From IMG/VR virus record IMGVR_UViG_3300041405_000148, positions 25,310 through 89,309 of that record: DNA of 64,000 bases. One strand, given 5' to 3'. Both the position numbers and the translations under genes were made by a program. This DNA is from a virus. Positions 26,798 through 35,112 of the stretch are shown in pieces. Within the stretch, counting starts at the first letter, position 1; each line of letters starts with the position of its first letter. The notes below the pieces were generated by a model. The model was not told the origin of the DNA and made no database searches. It saw nothing but the letters and a program-made list of their open reading frames with translations.

Positions 26798-27715
26798 ATG
26801 AAGTTTGAATGTAAAGATTTGATTTCACAAGGTATTGTAAAAGCTAAAACTTATACAGAAGGACCTTATGCTGGTCTTTCAGTTCTTAAATACTCAAATT
26901 CTGTGTTTTGGGATAACCGCTGGGGCGAGGATTCTCGCCTATTAGATTGTCGTGGGATGGTCGTTGACCAAGAGGATAATGTTGTCATTTGGCCTTTTAC
27001 TAAAATCTTTAACCGCTTCGAGAACGATACTGACTTACCTTTAGATCAAGAGGTGATTTGTGTACGTAAAGTTAATGGCTTTATGGGAGCGATGAGTGTT
27101 TACAAAGGTGAGTTGATTGTATCTACCACAGGAACACTTGATTCTGAATTTGCACAAATGGCAAAAGAGAAGATCACAGCAGCAATGCCGGATGGAATGC
27201 TGGATTATTTCGTGAAAAACGCAGGACCATGCACACTTATCTTCGAAATCTGTGACGATAGTGATCCACACATTGTTGCGGAAGAAGCTGGTGCTTATCT
27301 GATTGGTTGCCGTGTCCACCTGAGTGGTGGTATGCTTCCAGAATGGGACCTTGATAGGGTTGCAGAGCGATATGGCTGGAAACGTGCTGGCTGGGAAGTT
27401 ATCCCATTTGGCGATGTTGTTTACAATTCTAAAGTTATCAAGCATGAAGGTTATGTGATCCGTGATGCCAACTCTGGTGAGTTGTTACTGAAAATAAAAT
27501 CACCTCACTACCTAACAAAGAAATTCTTTATGCGTGGTAGTGTTAAGAAGTGTGAAGCTATTTGGGAACATGGTGATCGTGTGAAGCAAATTGTTGAAGA
27601 GGAGTACTACCCTCTTGTAGACTTCATCAAAACAACTTTCACAAAAGAGCAGTGGCTCATTATGAATGAACAACAGCGTGGGACAGTTATTGCACAATTT
27701 TTAGAGGGGGATTAA
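26798..27715 (+). CDS. RNA ligase (Rnl-type nucleotidyltransferase)
   Basis: 305 residues. Motif I is CVRKVNGF with the AMP-accepting lysine at ~88, followed by STTGTLD, CTLIFEICDDSD (motif IIIa), EGYVIRD (motif IV, ~222) and LLLKIKSPHY (motif V, ~235). N-terminal RLLDCRGMVVD is typical of T4 RnlA-like ligases. It would seal cleaved tRNAs. The next gene, overlapping by one base, is a P-loop kinase-like protein, the partner activity in T4 (Pnkp). Confidence 0.9.
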   Translation: MKFECKDLISQGIVKAKTYTEGPYAGLSVLKYSNSVFWDNRWGEDSRLLDCRGMVVDQEDNVVIWPFTKIFNRFENDTDLPLDQEVICVRKVNGFMGAMSVYKGELIVSTTGTLDSEFAQMAKEKITAAMPDGMLDYFVKNAGPCTLIFEICDDSDPHIVAEEAGAYLIGCRVHLSGGMLPEWDLDRVAERYGWKRAGWEVIPFGDVVYNSKVIKHEGYVIRDANSGELLLKIKSPHYLTKKFFMRGSVKKCEAIWEHGDRVKQIVEEEYYPLVDFIKTTFTKEQWLIMNEQQRGTVIAQFLEGD

Positions 27716-28119
27716 TGGCAACACTCTACATTGTTCGTGGTGTATCAGGTGCAGGGAAAAGCACCTTTGCACAAGTTCTGGCTTCTTCTTTAGGGATTAA
27801 TTTCTATGAAGCAGATCAATTTGCTTATGATGAAGAAGGTAATTATAATTTTGACGTAAATAAGCTAGGCTTTTATCACTCAGCCTGCCAACATATAGTT
27901 CTTTCTGAACTCGCTAATGGTTGGGATGTGATTGTGTCCAACACCTTTACAACTGAAAAAGAACTTGCACCTTATTTGGCAATTGCTAAAGAATTGGATT
28001 GCAAAGTTATCAGTTTGGTGGTAGAAAATCGTCATGGCAATGAGAGTATCCATGATGTGCCTTACACAACCCTTGTACGACAGGAGCAACGTCTTCGTAA
28101 CTCGATTAAGTTACGTTAA
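27715..28119 (+). CDS. P-loop polynucleotide-kinase-like protein
   Basis: 134 residues. Walker A motif VRGVSGAGKSTFAQVL at ~6-21, EADQFAYDEEGNY as the acidic strand, and RQEQRLRNSIKL as a lid-like basic end. This is the compact kinase fold of T4 Pnkp and N4BP2L1-type proteins, which would phosphorylate RNA 5' ends. No phosphatase domain is fused. It is coupled by overlap to the RNA ligase gene, so the two probably act together. Confidence 0.82.
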   Translation: MATLYIVRGVSGAGKSTFAQVLASSLGINFYEADQFAYDEEGNYNFDVNKLGFYHSACQHIVLSELANGWDVIVSNTFTTEKELAPYLAIAKELDCKVISLVVENRHGNESIHDVPYTTLVRQEQRLRNSIKLR

Positions 28120-28132
28120 CAAAAGGAGATAT

Positions 28133-28807
28133 ATGGAAAACATAATTATTACAACTTTTTATACTGGTCAATCTGACCCGCAAAGAAACATTATCTGGGA
28201 GCCGGACTACAGCAAGCTTGAAAAGCTGATTGAAAGCGTTGTCTCTAAGAAAGAAAAGCTTGTGATCCTTCATGACTGCTTTGATGTAGAGGATACCGAG
28301 TTTGTCACCCACATCAAAGTCAAATGCAAAATAAATCCTTATTACCAGAGGTGGAAACATATCCTTGACTACCTCTTACGGAACCAAAATGTTGATAAGA
28401 TCTTTTGTGTTGACGGTACAGATGTAACTATGTTAAAGTCTCCTTTCCAAGATATGGAATCAGGCAAACTTTATGTCGGTGACGAAACTAAAGTCCTTGG
28501 TGACCCATACACAAGGACGGATTGGCCTCACAGTTTTATGCAAGAATTTGTGAATAAGAATCTTGGTAAAACACTGCTCAACGCGGGACTTTGTGGTGGC
28601 GATAGAGAGACTGTCTTAGATTTTCTTGCCTTGATGAGTACACTTTATGATATTTATAAAGAAGAAAAGCTAAGTCCATTTGACATGAGTCTTTTCAATA
28701 TGGTATGTTATGATTACTTTAGTCGTGAGTTGGTTCATGGTGAAAAGGTAAATACTGTATTTCAATCATTTACACCAAATCAAGCCAGTTGGTGGATGCA
28801 CAAATAA
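28133..28807 (+). CDS. Putative GT-A-type glycosyltransferase
   Basis: 224 residues from ATG at 28133 behind AAAAGGAGATAT. KIFCVDGTDVTMLKSPFQDM (~90-109) looks like the DxD region of a GT-A fold, followed by KLYVGDETKVLGDPY and KTLLNAGLCGGDRETVLDFL, a pattern seen in small sugar transferases. It could modify DNA, a protein or host surface glycans. The call is from motif order only. Confidence 0.55.
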   Translation: MENIIITTFYTGQSDPQRNIIWEPDYSKLEKLIESVVSKKEKLVILHDCFDVEDTEFVTHIKVKCKINPYYQRWKHILDYLLRNQNVDKIFCVDGTDVTMLKSPFQDMESGKLYVGDETKVLGDPYTRTDWPHSFMQEFVNKNLGKTLLNAGLCGGDRETVLDFLALMSTLYDIYKEEKLSPFDMSLFNMVCYDYFSRELVHGEKVNTVFQSFTPNQASWWMHK

Positions 28808-28818
28808 GGAGAACTTTA

Positions 28819-29226
28819 ATGTGTGACAAGTCTTGCAACGGTTGTCCGTTTGCTTTTACAGAAGAGTCAGAAATAATTCAAAATTATGGATGCTTACCAA
28901 CACCAATGGAGATCGTGAGGATGCGGGTAGAATTCGGTAAAACTTGGGCTTGTCACAAAGAACCAACTAAGCCATGCTCAGGTAGCATCTCATACCTAAA
29001 AGAGAAAGGTCATCCATACAAGATGATTGATAAAGAGTTGGTAACAGAGCAGTCTGACTTCTTGTTTGGTTTTGGTAAATTACTCAGGGCAGAAGAAAAA
29101 GTAAAAGAACTTGAAAAAAGTAATGAAAGATTATTGACAGATTCACGTCAATGGAAGAAAATGTTTGAAACAGCCGAAAGGTTGATCCGTAGAATTAAGA
29201 GGAAGGAGAAACAGAATGTCACATAA
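28819..29226 (+). CDS. Cysteine-motif protein, unknown
   Basis: 135 residues from ATG at 28819 behind AAGGAGAAC. N-terminal CDKSCNGCPFAF, then YGCLPTP and WACH give five clustered Cys/His positions that could hold zinc or an iron-sulphur cluster, like the DUF6283-type motif. The C-terminal half is a basic coiled coil (EEKVKELEKSNERLL, ERLIRRIKRKEKQN). Function unknown. Confidence 0.6.
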   Translation: MCDKSCNGCPFAFTEESEIIQNYGCLPTPMEIVRMRVEFGKTWACHKEPTKPCSGSISYLKEKGHPYKMIDKELVTEQSDFLFGFGKLLRAEEKVKELEKSNERLLTDSRQWKKMFETAERLIRRIKRKEKQNVT

Positions 29227-29626
29227 TGATAAACGCACACCACACACTGACGCACTTGACACACTAGGTTATCTTCATAAAGAAGAAGAAAATCGAGACG
29301 CTATTCATTTAGCCGTTGAGCAGGTTGAAGCAGGTGAAAATCTTAAACCAGGAGACCATATTGGATTTGGTGAAGATGGAAAGGTTTATAAGAATCGACG
29401 TAGGGCTGGTAAGGCATTAGGGATCGTTGACCCGTTCTTGACGGAAGTTGTCCTCCCAGGTGAAATGTTTTGGTTGGTGGTTTATCCTCGTCAGGTAACT
29501 TCTCTTCGCCATGTATGGGTCCATCCAGATTTTCCTGAAAAAGTCGAAGAACTATCTCTGGAAGAACTTAGCACTGAAGATCTTCTGGCAGAGATCGGAA
29601 AGCGAGCCACAGCTCCAAAAAAGTAG
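29216..29626 (+). CDS. Hypothetical protein; upstream part of a probable frameshifted fusion
   Basis: 136 residues. The middle (LKPGDHIGFGEDGKVYKNRR, GKALGIVDPFLTEVVLPGEM) resembles small phage surface-decoration-like beta domains; the end is a helical linker (EELSTEDLLAEIGKRATAPK). It stops at TAG (29624-29626) directly after the slippery heptamer A-AAA-AAG (29617-29623). Reading -1 there enters the open frame at 29623-29937. Confidence 0.65.
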   Translation: MSHNDKRTPHTDALDTLGYLHKEEENRDAIHLAVEQVEAGENLKPGDHIGFGEDGKVYKNRRRAGKALGIVDPFLTEVVLPGEMFWLVVYPRQVTSLRHVWVHPDFPEKVEELSLEELSTEDLLAEIGKRATAPKK

Positions 29627-29937
29627 TAACCCAAGTTGTTAATGCCCTCGGTTATACAGAAGAGGACGTAAAGGCAGCTTGGGATTGGGTTAACAATTAC
29701 GCTGAAGAACTTAGTGGTTCTGATTATGAGGACAATAGTTACACCACAGATGCTGAAGAACTTATGGGTTATGCAGACAGTCATGTCAACAGCTCTGAGA
29801 GATGGGGTGGAGATTATTTATGTATGGGTGGTCTTCTAGAGGGTGAATATACTTCATCAGAGTTTTGGGATAATTATGAAATCATTCGTGGTGTTCGTAT
29901 CATTGATCGCCATAACTTCTTTACTTGTTCTTGTTAA
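29623..29937 (+). CDS. -1 frameshift extension of the 29216 gene
   Basis: Open for 104 codons to TAA at 29935-29937, but with no ATG, GTG or TTG in its first ~55 codons. It begins in the -1 frame exactly at A-AAA-AAG-TAG. Six bases later CCCAAG (29630) can pair with CTTGGG (29678), or AACCCAA with TTGGGTT, the usual place for a stimulatory stem. The protein part starts VVTQVVNALGYTEEDVKAAW and ends RHNFFTCSC, a Cys-ending tail a little like the family at 57.8-59.7 kb. Confidence 0.6.
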   Translation, partial: VVTQVVNALGYTEEDVKAAWDWVNNYAEELSGSDYEDNSYTTDAEELMGYADSHVNSSERWGGDYLCMGGLLEGEYTSSEFWDNYEIIRGVRIIDRHNFFTCSC

Positions 29938-29946
29938 GGAGATAAT

Positions 29947-30696
29947 ATGCGTAGGCTAATTCTTATCTCAGGTGCTGGACTTTCTGTTGAAAGTGGTATC
30001 AGGGCTTTTCGTACAGACACTGATTCTGGTAAAGCAATGTGGGATGAATATGACTTAGAAGAAGTTTGTAACATCCATGCATTCCGTGGTAACTTCTACC
30101 ATAAGACACATAACTTTTATAACAAGCGTCGCGTGGAGTTGGGTACAGTAGAGCCTAACCTTGCACATTGTAGAATCGCAGAATGGTCCAAAGCTTATGC
30201 AGGTCAAGTTGTAAACATCACAACAAATGTTGATGATCTACTAGAGCGGGCTGGTGTGTTTGGTGAAGTTCTACACGTTCATGGTTTTCTTCCTGAAATT
30301 ATAGTCCAAGATGAACCTTTGCAAGTTAAGAGAGTAGAGAACGTAGGTTACAATGAGATTAACCCTGATGATTATGAATGGTGTAAACCTAACGTAGTTT
30401 TCTTTGGAGAAAACGCACCTTTATACGGTGAGATGTATTCCATCTTAGACTCTTTGACAGTTCAGGATTTGGTTATTGTGGTTGGTTGTTCTAACCAAGT
30501 GATTAACTTCTTTTGGGATCTAATCCCTAAAGCAAGGTCTTTAGGTATAAAAATTCATTGTGTTAATCCAGGCACTTTGTATCATGAAGAACAGATCATT
30601 GAAGAAGTTGGCGGAACCTGCTGGAGAGCTGGTGCAGTTGAAGTTTTCAGCAACCCAAAATTCATTGAAATTGTTGAAAAACATTTGGAGGGCTGA
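29947..30696 (+). CDS. Sir2-family NAD-dependent protein (sirtuin)
   Basis: 249 residues. NAD-binding and catalytic signatures: LILISGAGLSVESGIRAFR (residues 4-22), NITTNVDDLLERAG (TQNID region), VLHVHGFL with the catalytic His, PNVVFFGENAP, and VVGCSNQVINF. The four zinc cysteines of classic sirtuins are not evident, as in some small phage and class U-like forms. It would consume NAD to deacylate proteins or hydrolyse it. NAMPT and Prs elsewhere in the window may replenish its substrate. GGAGATAAT precedes the ATG. Confidence 0.85.
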   Translation: MRRLILISGAGLSVESGIRAFRTDTDSGKAMWDEYDLEEVCNIHAFRGNFYHKTHNFYNKRRVELGTVEPNLAHCRIAEWSKAYAGQVVNITTNVDDLLERAGVFGEVLHVHGFLPEIIVQDEPLQVKRVENVGYNEINPDDYEWCKPNVVFFGENAPLYGEMYSILDSLTVQDLVIVVGCSNQVINFFWDLIPKARSLGIKIHCVNPGTLYHEEQIIEEVGGTCWRAGAVEVFSNPKFIEIVEKHLEG

Positions 30697-30697
30697 T

Positions 30698-31303
30698 TTG
30701 GAAACTAAACCAAGTGAGATGGATTTCATTGATCATATTATAAAAAGAATGGCACCTTTGTACCATGAAATTAGTTTAAAAACTAAATTTGATCTTGATA
30801 AACAGATTTTGACCTTCTATCTTTGGAACCTTTCTGGTCAATTAAAAGGTTTTCAAAGATATAATTGGCAGGGCAAAAAGACTATCAGCAACTCTGAAGA
30901 AGGAAAATATTTCTCAATAAGTCCTGGAGGTTGCGAAGTATATGGGTTAGAATGGCTTAACCCAGACCTACCAGTGACGTTTATCTGTGAGGGAATTTTT
31001 GATGCAATAAGCTTGCTTAATTTTGGCAATGCTGTTGCAGTGCTAACCAATGATCCAAAACCTTTGAAAGAGCAACTTAGGCTTCTACCAGGCAAGAAGG
31101 TCGTTGTTTGTGACAATGATAAAGCTGGGAGAAAACTGGCTAAGTATGGAGATGATTATGTCCTTTGTCCTGAAGGTGAAGATCCAAATAGTATGAGCAT
31201 GGCAGATCTAAAAACTTTACTCGGTGATTACGCTCTTGAGAGAGACTTCTTTCAAGACACTTTCCGTCACTGGTGGAATAAACAAGATATCCTTTTGGAG
31301 TAA
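30698..31303 (+). CDS. Toprim-domain primase-like protein
   Basis: 201 residues from TTG at 30698 behind GGAGGGCTGAT; the start overlaps no gene. The Toprim core is clear: VTFICEGIFDAISLLNFGNA (catalytic Glu at ~95), then KVVVCDNDKAGRKLAKYGDD (DxD). The N-terminal region (YLWNLSGQLKGFQRYNWQG) matches the part before Toprim in phage primases. No zinc finger or helicase is fused, so it is a stand-alone primase-like protein or a fragment of one. Confidence 0.78.
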   Translation: METKPSEMDFIDHIIKRMAPLYHEISLKTKFDLDKQILTFYLWNLSGQLKGFQRYNWQGKKTISNSEEGKYFSISPGGCEVYGLEWLNPDLPVTFICEGIFDAISLLNFGNAVAVLTNDPKPLKEQLRLLPGKKVVVCDNDKAGRKLAKYGDDYVLCPEGEDPNSMSMADLKTLLGDYALERDFFQDTFRHWWNKQDILLE

Positions 31304-31311
31304 CTTGATAA

Positions 31312-32151
31312 ATGAATTACTATAATGAGTGGGACAAGCCAACCGCCAATTGGTTGCGTGAGTTGATAAAAAGGAAACTATTACCGGAGGGGTATGTAGA
31401 TGAAAGATCAATTACTGAAGTCACCGCTTCAGACCTGGAAGGATTTACACAATGTCACTTTTTTGCAGGAATTGGGGGATGGTCAAGGGCTTTGCAACTC
31501 TGTCGTATACCCTCAACTGTCAAATTGTGGACAGGATCACCACCATGCCAACCATTTAGCCAAGCAGGATCACAAAGAGGTAAGTTTGATGAAAGACACC
31601 TTGCCCCAACCTTCCTCAAACTTATTGACCAGTGTAAACCTCCAATCGTGTTTGGAGAGCAGGTTGCAAAAGCGGTTGAAGACGGCTGGCTCGATGATCT
31701 TCACGTTGAGTTTGAAAAACAGGGTTACGCAATCGGGACTTCCATTTTGTCAGGTGGTATCGTCGGTGCACCGCACAAAAGGGAACGATTATTTTTCGGG
31801 GCAATACGCAGCGTGGTTGACTCCAACCGTCACGAATATTGGAGCAAGGTCTTTAGAGGCAATGGAAAAGCGTATGGCACAGAGATTATCGACTGGAAGG
31901 AAATCTTTGAGTCCTGGAAATCTATGGGAACAGGTTCGAATGTATTGGGGAGTTGGGACAGTGGAAGACCAAATCTATGCAGAGACGGGAAGTTCAGAAT
32001 TATTGAACCCTCTATTCCCTTGTTGGTTAATGGCATTTCCTCTGGAATGGGACGATTGCGGGGCTTCGGTAATGCAATAATTCCCCCTTTGGCTGCATCT
32101 TTTATACAAGATTTCCTAATTTCATGTGATGAAAATATTAAAGGTGGTTAA
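31312..32151 (+). CDS. C5-cytosine DNA methyltransferase
   Basis: 279 residues with the motif order of Dcm-type enzymes: motif I FFAGIGGWSRAL, motif IV TGSPPCQPFSQAG (catalytic Cys), motif VI region VFGEQVAKAV, motif VIII APHKRERLFF, then LCRDGKFRIIEPSIPLL and GFGNAIIPPLAASFI (motif X). It would methylate phage DNA against restriction. GAGG precedes the ATG weakly. A second frame (31400-32080) stays open through the gene and its last ~90 codons also read like a methyltransferase end; see findings. Confidence 0.9.
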   Translation: MNYYNEWDKPTANWLRELIKRKLLPEGYVDERSITEVTASDLEGFTQCHFFAGIGGWSRALQLCRIPSTVKLWTGSPPCQPFSQAGSQRGKFDERHLAPTFLKLIDQCKPPIVFGEQVAKAVEDGWLDDLHVEFEKQGYAIGTSILSGGIVGAPHKRERLFFGAIRSVVDSNRHEYWSKVFRGNGKAYGTEIIDWKEIFESWKSMGTGSNVLGSWDSGRPNLCRDGKFRIIEPSIPLLVNGISSGMGRLRGFGNAIIPPLAASFIQDFLISCDENIKGG

Positions 32152-32152
32152 A

Positions 32153-33418
32153 ATGGAACAAATCAATAACACTCTTTATGCACTAAACAAAGATGGTTCT
32201 TTTCAAGAATGGAAGGTCTTTGCAGAAGGATCAAATGTAATTGTTCAGTTTGGAAAAGTGGGAGGAAAGACTCAGACGAAGATCACAGAATGCTCACCTA
32301 AAAATGTTGGTCGTGCCAACGAAACTTCTGCTGAGCAACAAGCTGTCCTTGAGGCAAAATCTAAGTGGGAGAAGCAAGTTCGCTTGGGTTATCGTGAATC
32401 AACAGAAGAGCTGGAGGATGAAGAGCAGTTCTCACCTATGCTCGCACATGACGCTATCAAACGTAGTAAAGATATCATCTACCCTTGCTATGTTCAGCCT
32501 AAACTTGATGGTCTGCGTTGTCTTGTGACATTTGATGAGCAAGGAGAACCTGTATTCAATAGTCGTGGCAATAAAACTTACCCAATTCAAGGTAAGATTA
32601 TTGAGCAGATTAAAGAGTTGCGTAAAGCAACAGGGTTTGACATGTTCGATGGTGAAGTCTATTTGCACGGCCTGAGTCTTCAGAAGATTGTATCTCTAGC
32701 TAAGAAGTGGCGATCTAAAGAAGATATTGATGCTGAGATCAATAAAGAGTATTTAGCAGAAGTTAAAAAATGGCAGAAATCACCAGAAGCTTATGTCAAA
32801 CCTGAACCTAATGTTAATAAGTATTCTAGTTATACCTCAGATGACTTGGAGTTCCATATTTTTGATATTCCATCTAAAGGTAAAGTGTGGGATTCGGATA
32901 ACGGTTATGAAAGTTCATGGGATTATAATGAGCATCCTTGCCGTTATGCGGATCTAATGAACACTGATAGCCTAGTTTCTAAACTGTCCTTAAGTAAGAT
33001 CAAAGTAGTTCATGGAAGTTTTATGGAAGATGAAGACCAGGTTAAAGACGTTATTGGTGTTTATATGCAAGGTGGTTATGAAGGAGCTATCATTCGCAAC
33101 TTCAAAGGTCTTTATGAATTTGGTCAACGTTCAAGCGATTTACAGAAGTGGAAAGAATTTCAGGAAACAGAAGTGTATGTTTATGATTATGAGATTGACA
33201 AGAACGATGAAGTTCTGTTACACTGCCGAATCAACTCAGGTGCTCTCCTTAAAGTTAAAATGAGAGGGACACACCAATACCGTGCATCCTGCATGTCTCT
33301 TGTCGGTAAATTTATTACAATCCGCTTTCAAGCGTACACTGATGACGGTGTGCCTCAGTTTGCTTCAGGTCTTTATGAACGAGAAGTGAATCCTGAGACA
33401 TGGGAGCCACTTTATTAA
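32153..33418 (+). CDS. ATP-dependent DNA ligase with N-terminal WGR domain
   Basis: 421 residues from ATG at 32153. Residues 1-80 (LYALNKDGSFQEWKVFAEG, VQFGKVGGKTQTK) form a WGR-like domain. The ligase core follows: motif I YVQPKLDGLRCLVTF with the AMP-lysine at ~119, FNSRGNKTY, MFDGEVYLHG (motif IIIa), GYEGAIIRNFKGLYEFGQRS (IV) and LLKVKMRGTH (V). It would seal nicks in replication and repair. An insertion of ~60 residues between IIIa and IV is larger than in minimal phage ligases. Confidence 0.92.
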   Translation: MEQINNTLYALNKDGSFQEWKVFAEGSNVIVQFGKVGGKTQTKITECSPKNVGRANETSAEQQAVLEAKSKWEKQVRLGYRESTEELEDEEQFSPMLAHDAIKRSKDIIYPCYVQPKLDGLRCLVTFDEQGEPVFNSRGNKTYPIQGKIIEQIKELRKATGFDMFDGEVYLHGLSLQKIVSLAKKWRSKEDIDAEINKEYLAEVKKWQKSPEAYVKPEPNVNKYSSYTSDDLEFHIFDIPSKGKVWDSDNGYESSWDYNEHPCRYADLMNTDSLVSKLSLSKIKVVHGSFMEDEDQVKDVIGVYMQGGYEGAIIRNFKGLYEFGQRSSDLQKWKEFQETEVYVYDYEIDKNDEVLLHCRINSGALLKVKMRGTHQYRASCMSLVGKFITIRFQAYTDDGVPQFASGLYEREVNPETWEPLY

Positions 33419-33427
33419 GGAGGGAAA

Positions 33428-33790
33428 ATGATCTGGTACTTGTTGATTCAAATTTTAGCTGTACTGTTTTACATTGGAGTTATCTTTGTTTGGTATAAAT
33501 TCAGGAAAGATAAATTAGATGACTTTATTGAATTTTCAATGGATAGGTGGAAAATCCTTCTTATTGCTTACTTTGTTATTTTCACCATTGTAACGATATT
33601 CCTGTTTGTGCCATTGAAAAATACAACCAAATGTGCAATTCATGGAAACTCCATGAACACAGAAACTAAATATAGCTGGGTAATGGGTTCTTGTCTTATG
33701 AAGACTAGGACCGGAGCATGGCTACCAATTAATATCAGTCGTGATCAACCTGAGGGTGAACATCACGATTCTACCGACTTAACTAACTAA
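33428..33790 (+). CDS. Membrane protein with two N-terminal spans
   Basis: 120 residues. Spans at IWYLLIQILAVLFYIGVIFV (2-21) and ILLIAYFVIFTIVTIFLFV (43-61), separated by a basic cytoplasmic loop (WYKFRKDKLDDF), then a ~55-residue soluble part with two cysteines (TTKCAIHGNS, MGSCLMKT) that may form a disulphide. AAGGAGGGAAA precedes the ATG. Unknown function. Confidence 0.65.
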   Translation: MIWYLLIQILAVLFYIGVIFVWYKFRKDKLDDFIEFSMDRWKILLIAYFVIFTIVTIFLFVPLKNTTKCAIHGNSMNTETKYSWVMGSCLMKTRTGAWLPINISRDQPEGEHHDSTDLTN

Positions 33791-33799
33791 GGAGACTTC

Positions 33800-34501
33800 T
33801 TGAATAATTTTTATAAACCTTTAGATTTTACTAAATATTTTGAACGTGTTGTTGATTGGAATGCAACTGCTCGCAATGGAAAACATGACTTCTCACAGAA
33901 AGCCAAAGATTTCCAACTGACTTTGGTTCAAGAGGAAATTAAAGAGTTCTTTGATGCTGTAGAAACTAATAATAAAGTTCTTGCTCTTGATGGACTTTGT
34001 GACACATTTGTTACTGCCTCTTACCTTTATTTTCAGCAAAAAGGTGGAGAAAATATTAAGCCATTAATTATCAAATCACCTAATGATAATATTGACTATG
34101 TTCGATCTCTGAAACTTTCAATGCAGACTCTTGAAATTGGTTTTCCAGGACCTGAGGGTTTAGATGCCCTTGATGTACTGAAGACCACTTGTACACTCCT
34201 TTACAATTTTGATGGTTGTACCACTAAAGCTCTGGAAGAAGTTCTTGACAGCAATGATAGTAAGTTCCCTAAGGTATATAATGTAAAAGGTATGGATATT
34301 TTTTATGACCTGAATGGCAATGAAACAGACCCTGAAGTTGAGTGTCGTCAAATTGAACGTCGATCTGAAGGTAGGTATGCAGGTGTGAATTACATCATTG
34401 TAGGGGAAGGTAGCGACCGCCGATTCATCTTTAAGTCTGACAAAGGTAAAATCGTAAAACCTTATAGTTTCTTTGAACCTAACCTTGCACAATTCTGTTA
34501 A
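33800..34501 (+). CDS. MazG-like nucleotide pyrophosphohydrolase domain protein
   Basis: 233 residues, TTG start behind AAGGAGACTTC. QLTLVQEEIKEFFDAVETNN, then VLALDGLCDTFVTASYLYFQ gives the EExxE...ExxD-type pattern of MazG/phosphoribosyl-ATP pyrophosphohydrolase folds, which cleave NTPs or dNTPs to NMP and PPi. The C-terminal ~80 residues (VECRQIERRSEGRYAGVNYI) are an added domain. In phages such enzymes act on ppGpp or dNTP pools. Confidence 0.72.
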   Translation: MNNFYKPLDFTKYFERVVDWNATARNGKHDFSQKAKDFQLTLVQEEIKEFFDAVETNNKVLALDGLCDTFVTASYLYFQQKGGENIKPLIIKSPNDNIDYVRSLKLSMQTLEIGFPGPEGLDALDVLKTTCTLLYNFDGCTTKALEEVLDSNDSKFPKVYNVKGMDIFYDLNGNETDPEVECRQIERRSEGRYAGVNYIIVGEGSDRRFIFKSDKGKIVKPYSFFEPNLAQFC

Positions 34502-34510
34502 GGAGTTATA

Positions 34511-34810
34511 ATGGGGATACAACACAAAGCAGTTATTGGAGTAGGTCTGCCAGCAAAAGAACTTTGCAGTGATCATGATGAGTTTGAAGAAAAGTATGGT
34601 GATCACTGGGAGGTATTGGAACTTGTTTCACCTTGGTATGATGCTGATTATAGATATTGTCAGGCGGGTGTGATTGTCTATCAGATTGAAGATGGTTCAC
34701 TTGATATTGATTTAGTTTACTTAGAAGATGGAATTAAAGTTGCAATGGATGAGTTCAAAGAGATAACAGGTCAATCTGGAAAGATGTTCTTATCTACTTA
34801 TGGCTACTAA
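34511..34810 (+). CDS. Hypothetical protein
   Basis: 99 residues, acidic, beta-rich (IQHKAVIGVGLPAKEL, YCQAGVIVYQIEDGSLDIDL). Follows the MazG-like gene by nine bases with AAGGAGTTATA. No domain recognised. Confidence 0.6.
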   Translation: MGIQHKAVIGVGLPAKELCSDHDEFEEKYGDHWEVLELVSPWYDADYRYCQAGVIVYQIEDGSLDIDLVYLEDGIKVAMDEFKEITGQSGKMFLSTYGY

Positions 34811-34819
34811 GGAGTAGAA

Positions 34820-35089
34820 ATGTCACAGATTTTACAAACGTTTATTAAACACATGATCAACCGTTTACATGAAGCTGGGATTGATAATCCCACACAAGAA
34901 GTGATTTCTTGTATGTTTGGAGGTAAAAAGTTGAAATTCAGGTTGTACTCACAAGAACAGTGGGATACAATGATCCAAGGTCAAAGTGAAGCAGTTAAGC
35001 TCTTCGCAGACAGAGGGATTTCTCATCAACCTGATGCAGTGATCACTCATAAAGATAAAGTTTATCTTGTACGACTAATCAAAGACTAA
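34820..35089 (+). CDS. Hypothetical protein
   Basis: 89 residues, with KLKFRLYSQEQWDTMIQGQS in the middle and a short beta end (AVITHKDKVYLVRLIKD). AAGGAGTAGAA precedes the ATG. Unknown function. Confidence 0.6.
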   Translation: MSQILQTFIKHMINRLHEAGIDNPTQEVISCMFGGKKLKFRLYSQEQWDTMIQGQSEAVKLFADRGISHQPDAVITHKDKVYLVRLIKD

Positions 35090-35112
35090 TTAAATTATAT
35101 AAGGAGTTAAAT

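Noticed and set aside
31400-32080. Independent gene in the second frame of the cytosine methyltransferase
   Set aside because: Its first 130 codons are only a shifted reading of the methyltransferase N-terminus and it has no ribosome site; kept as a finding, not annotated.
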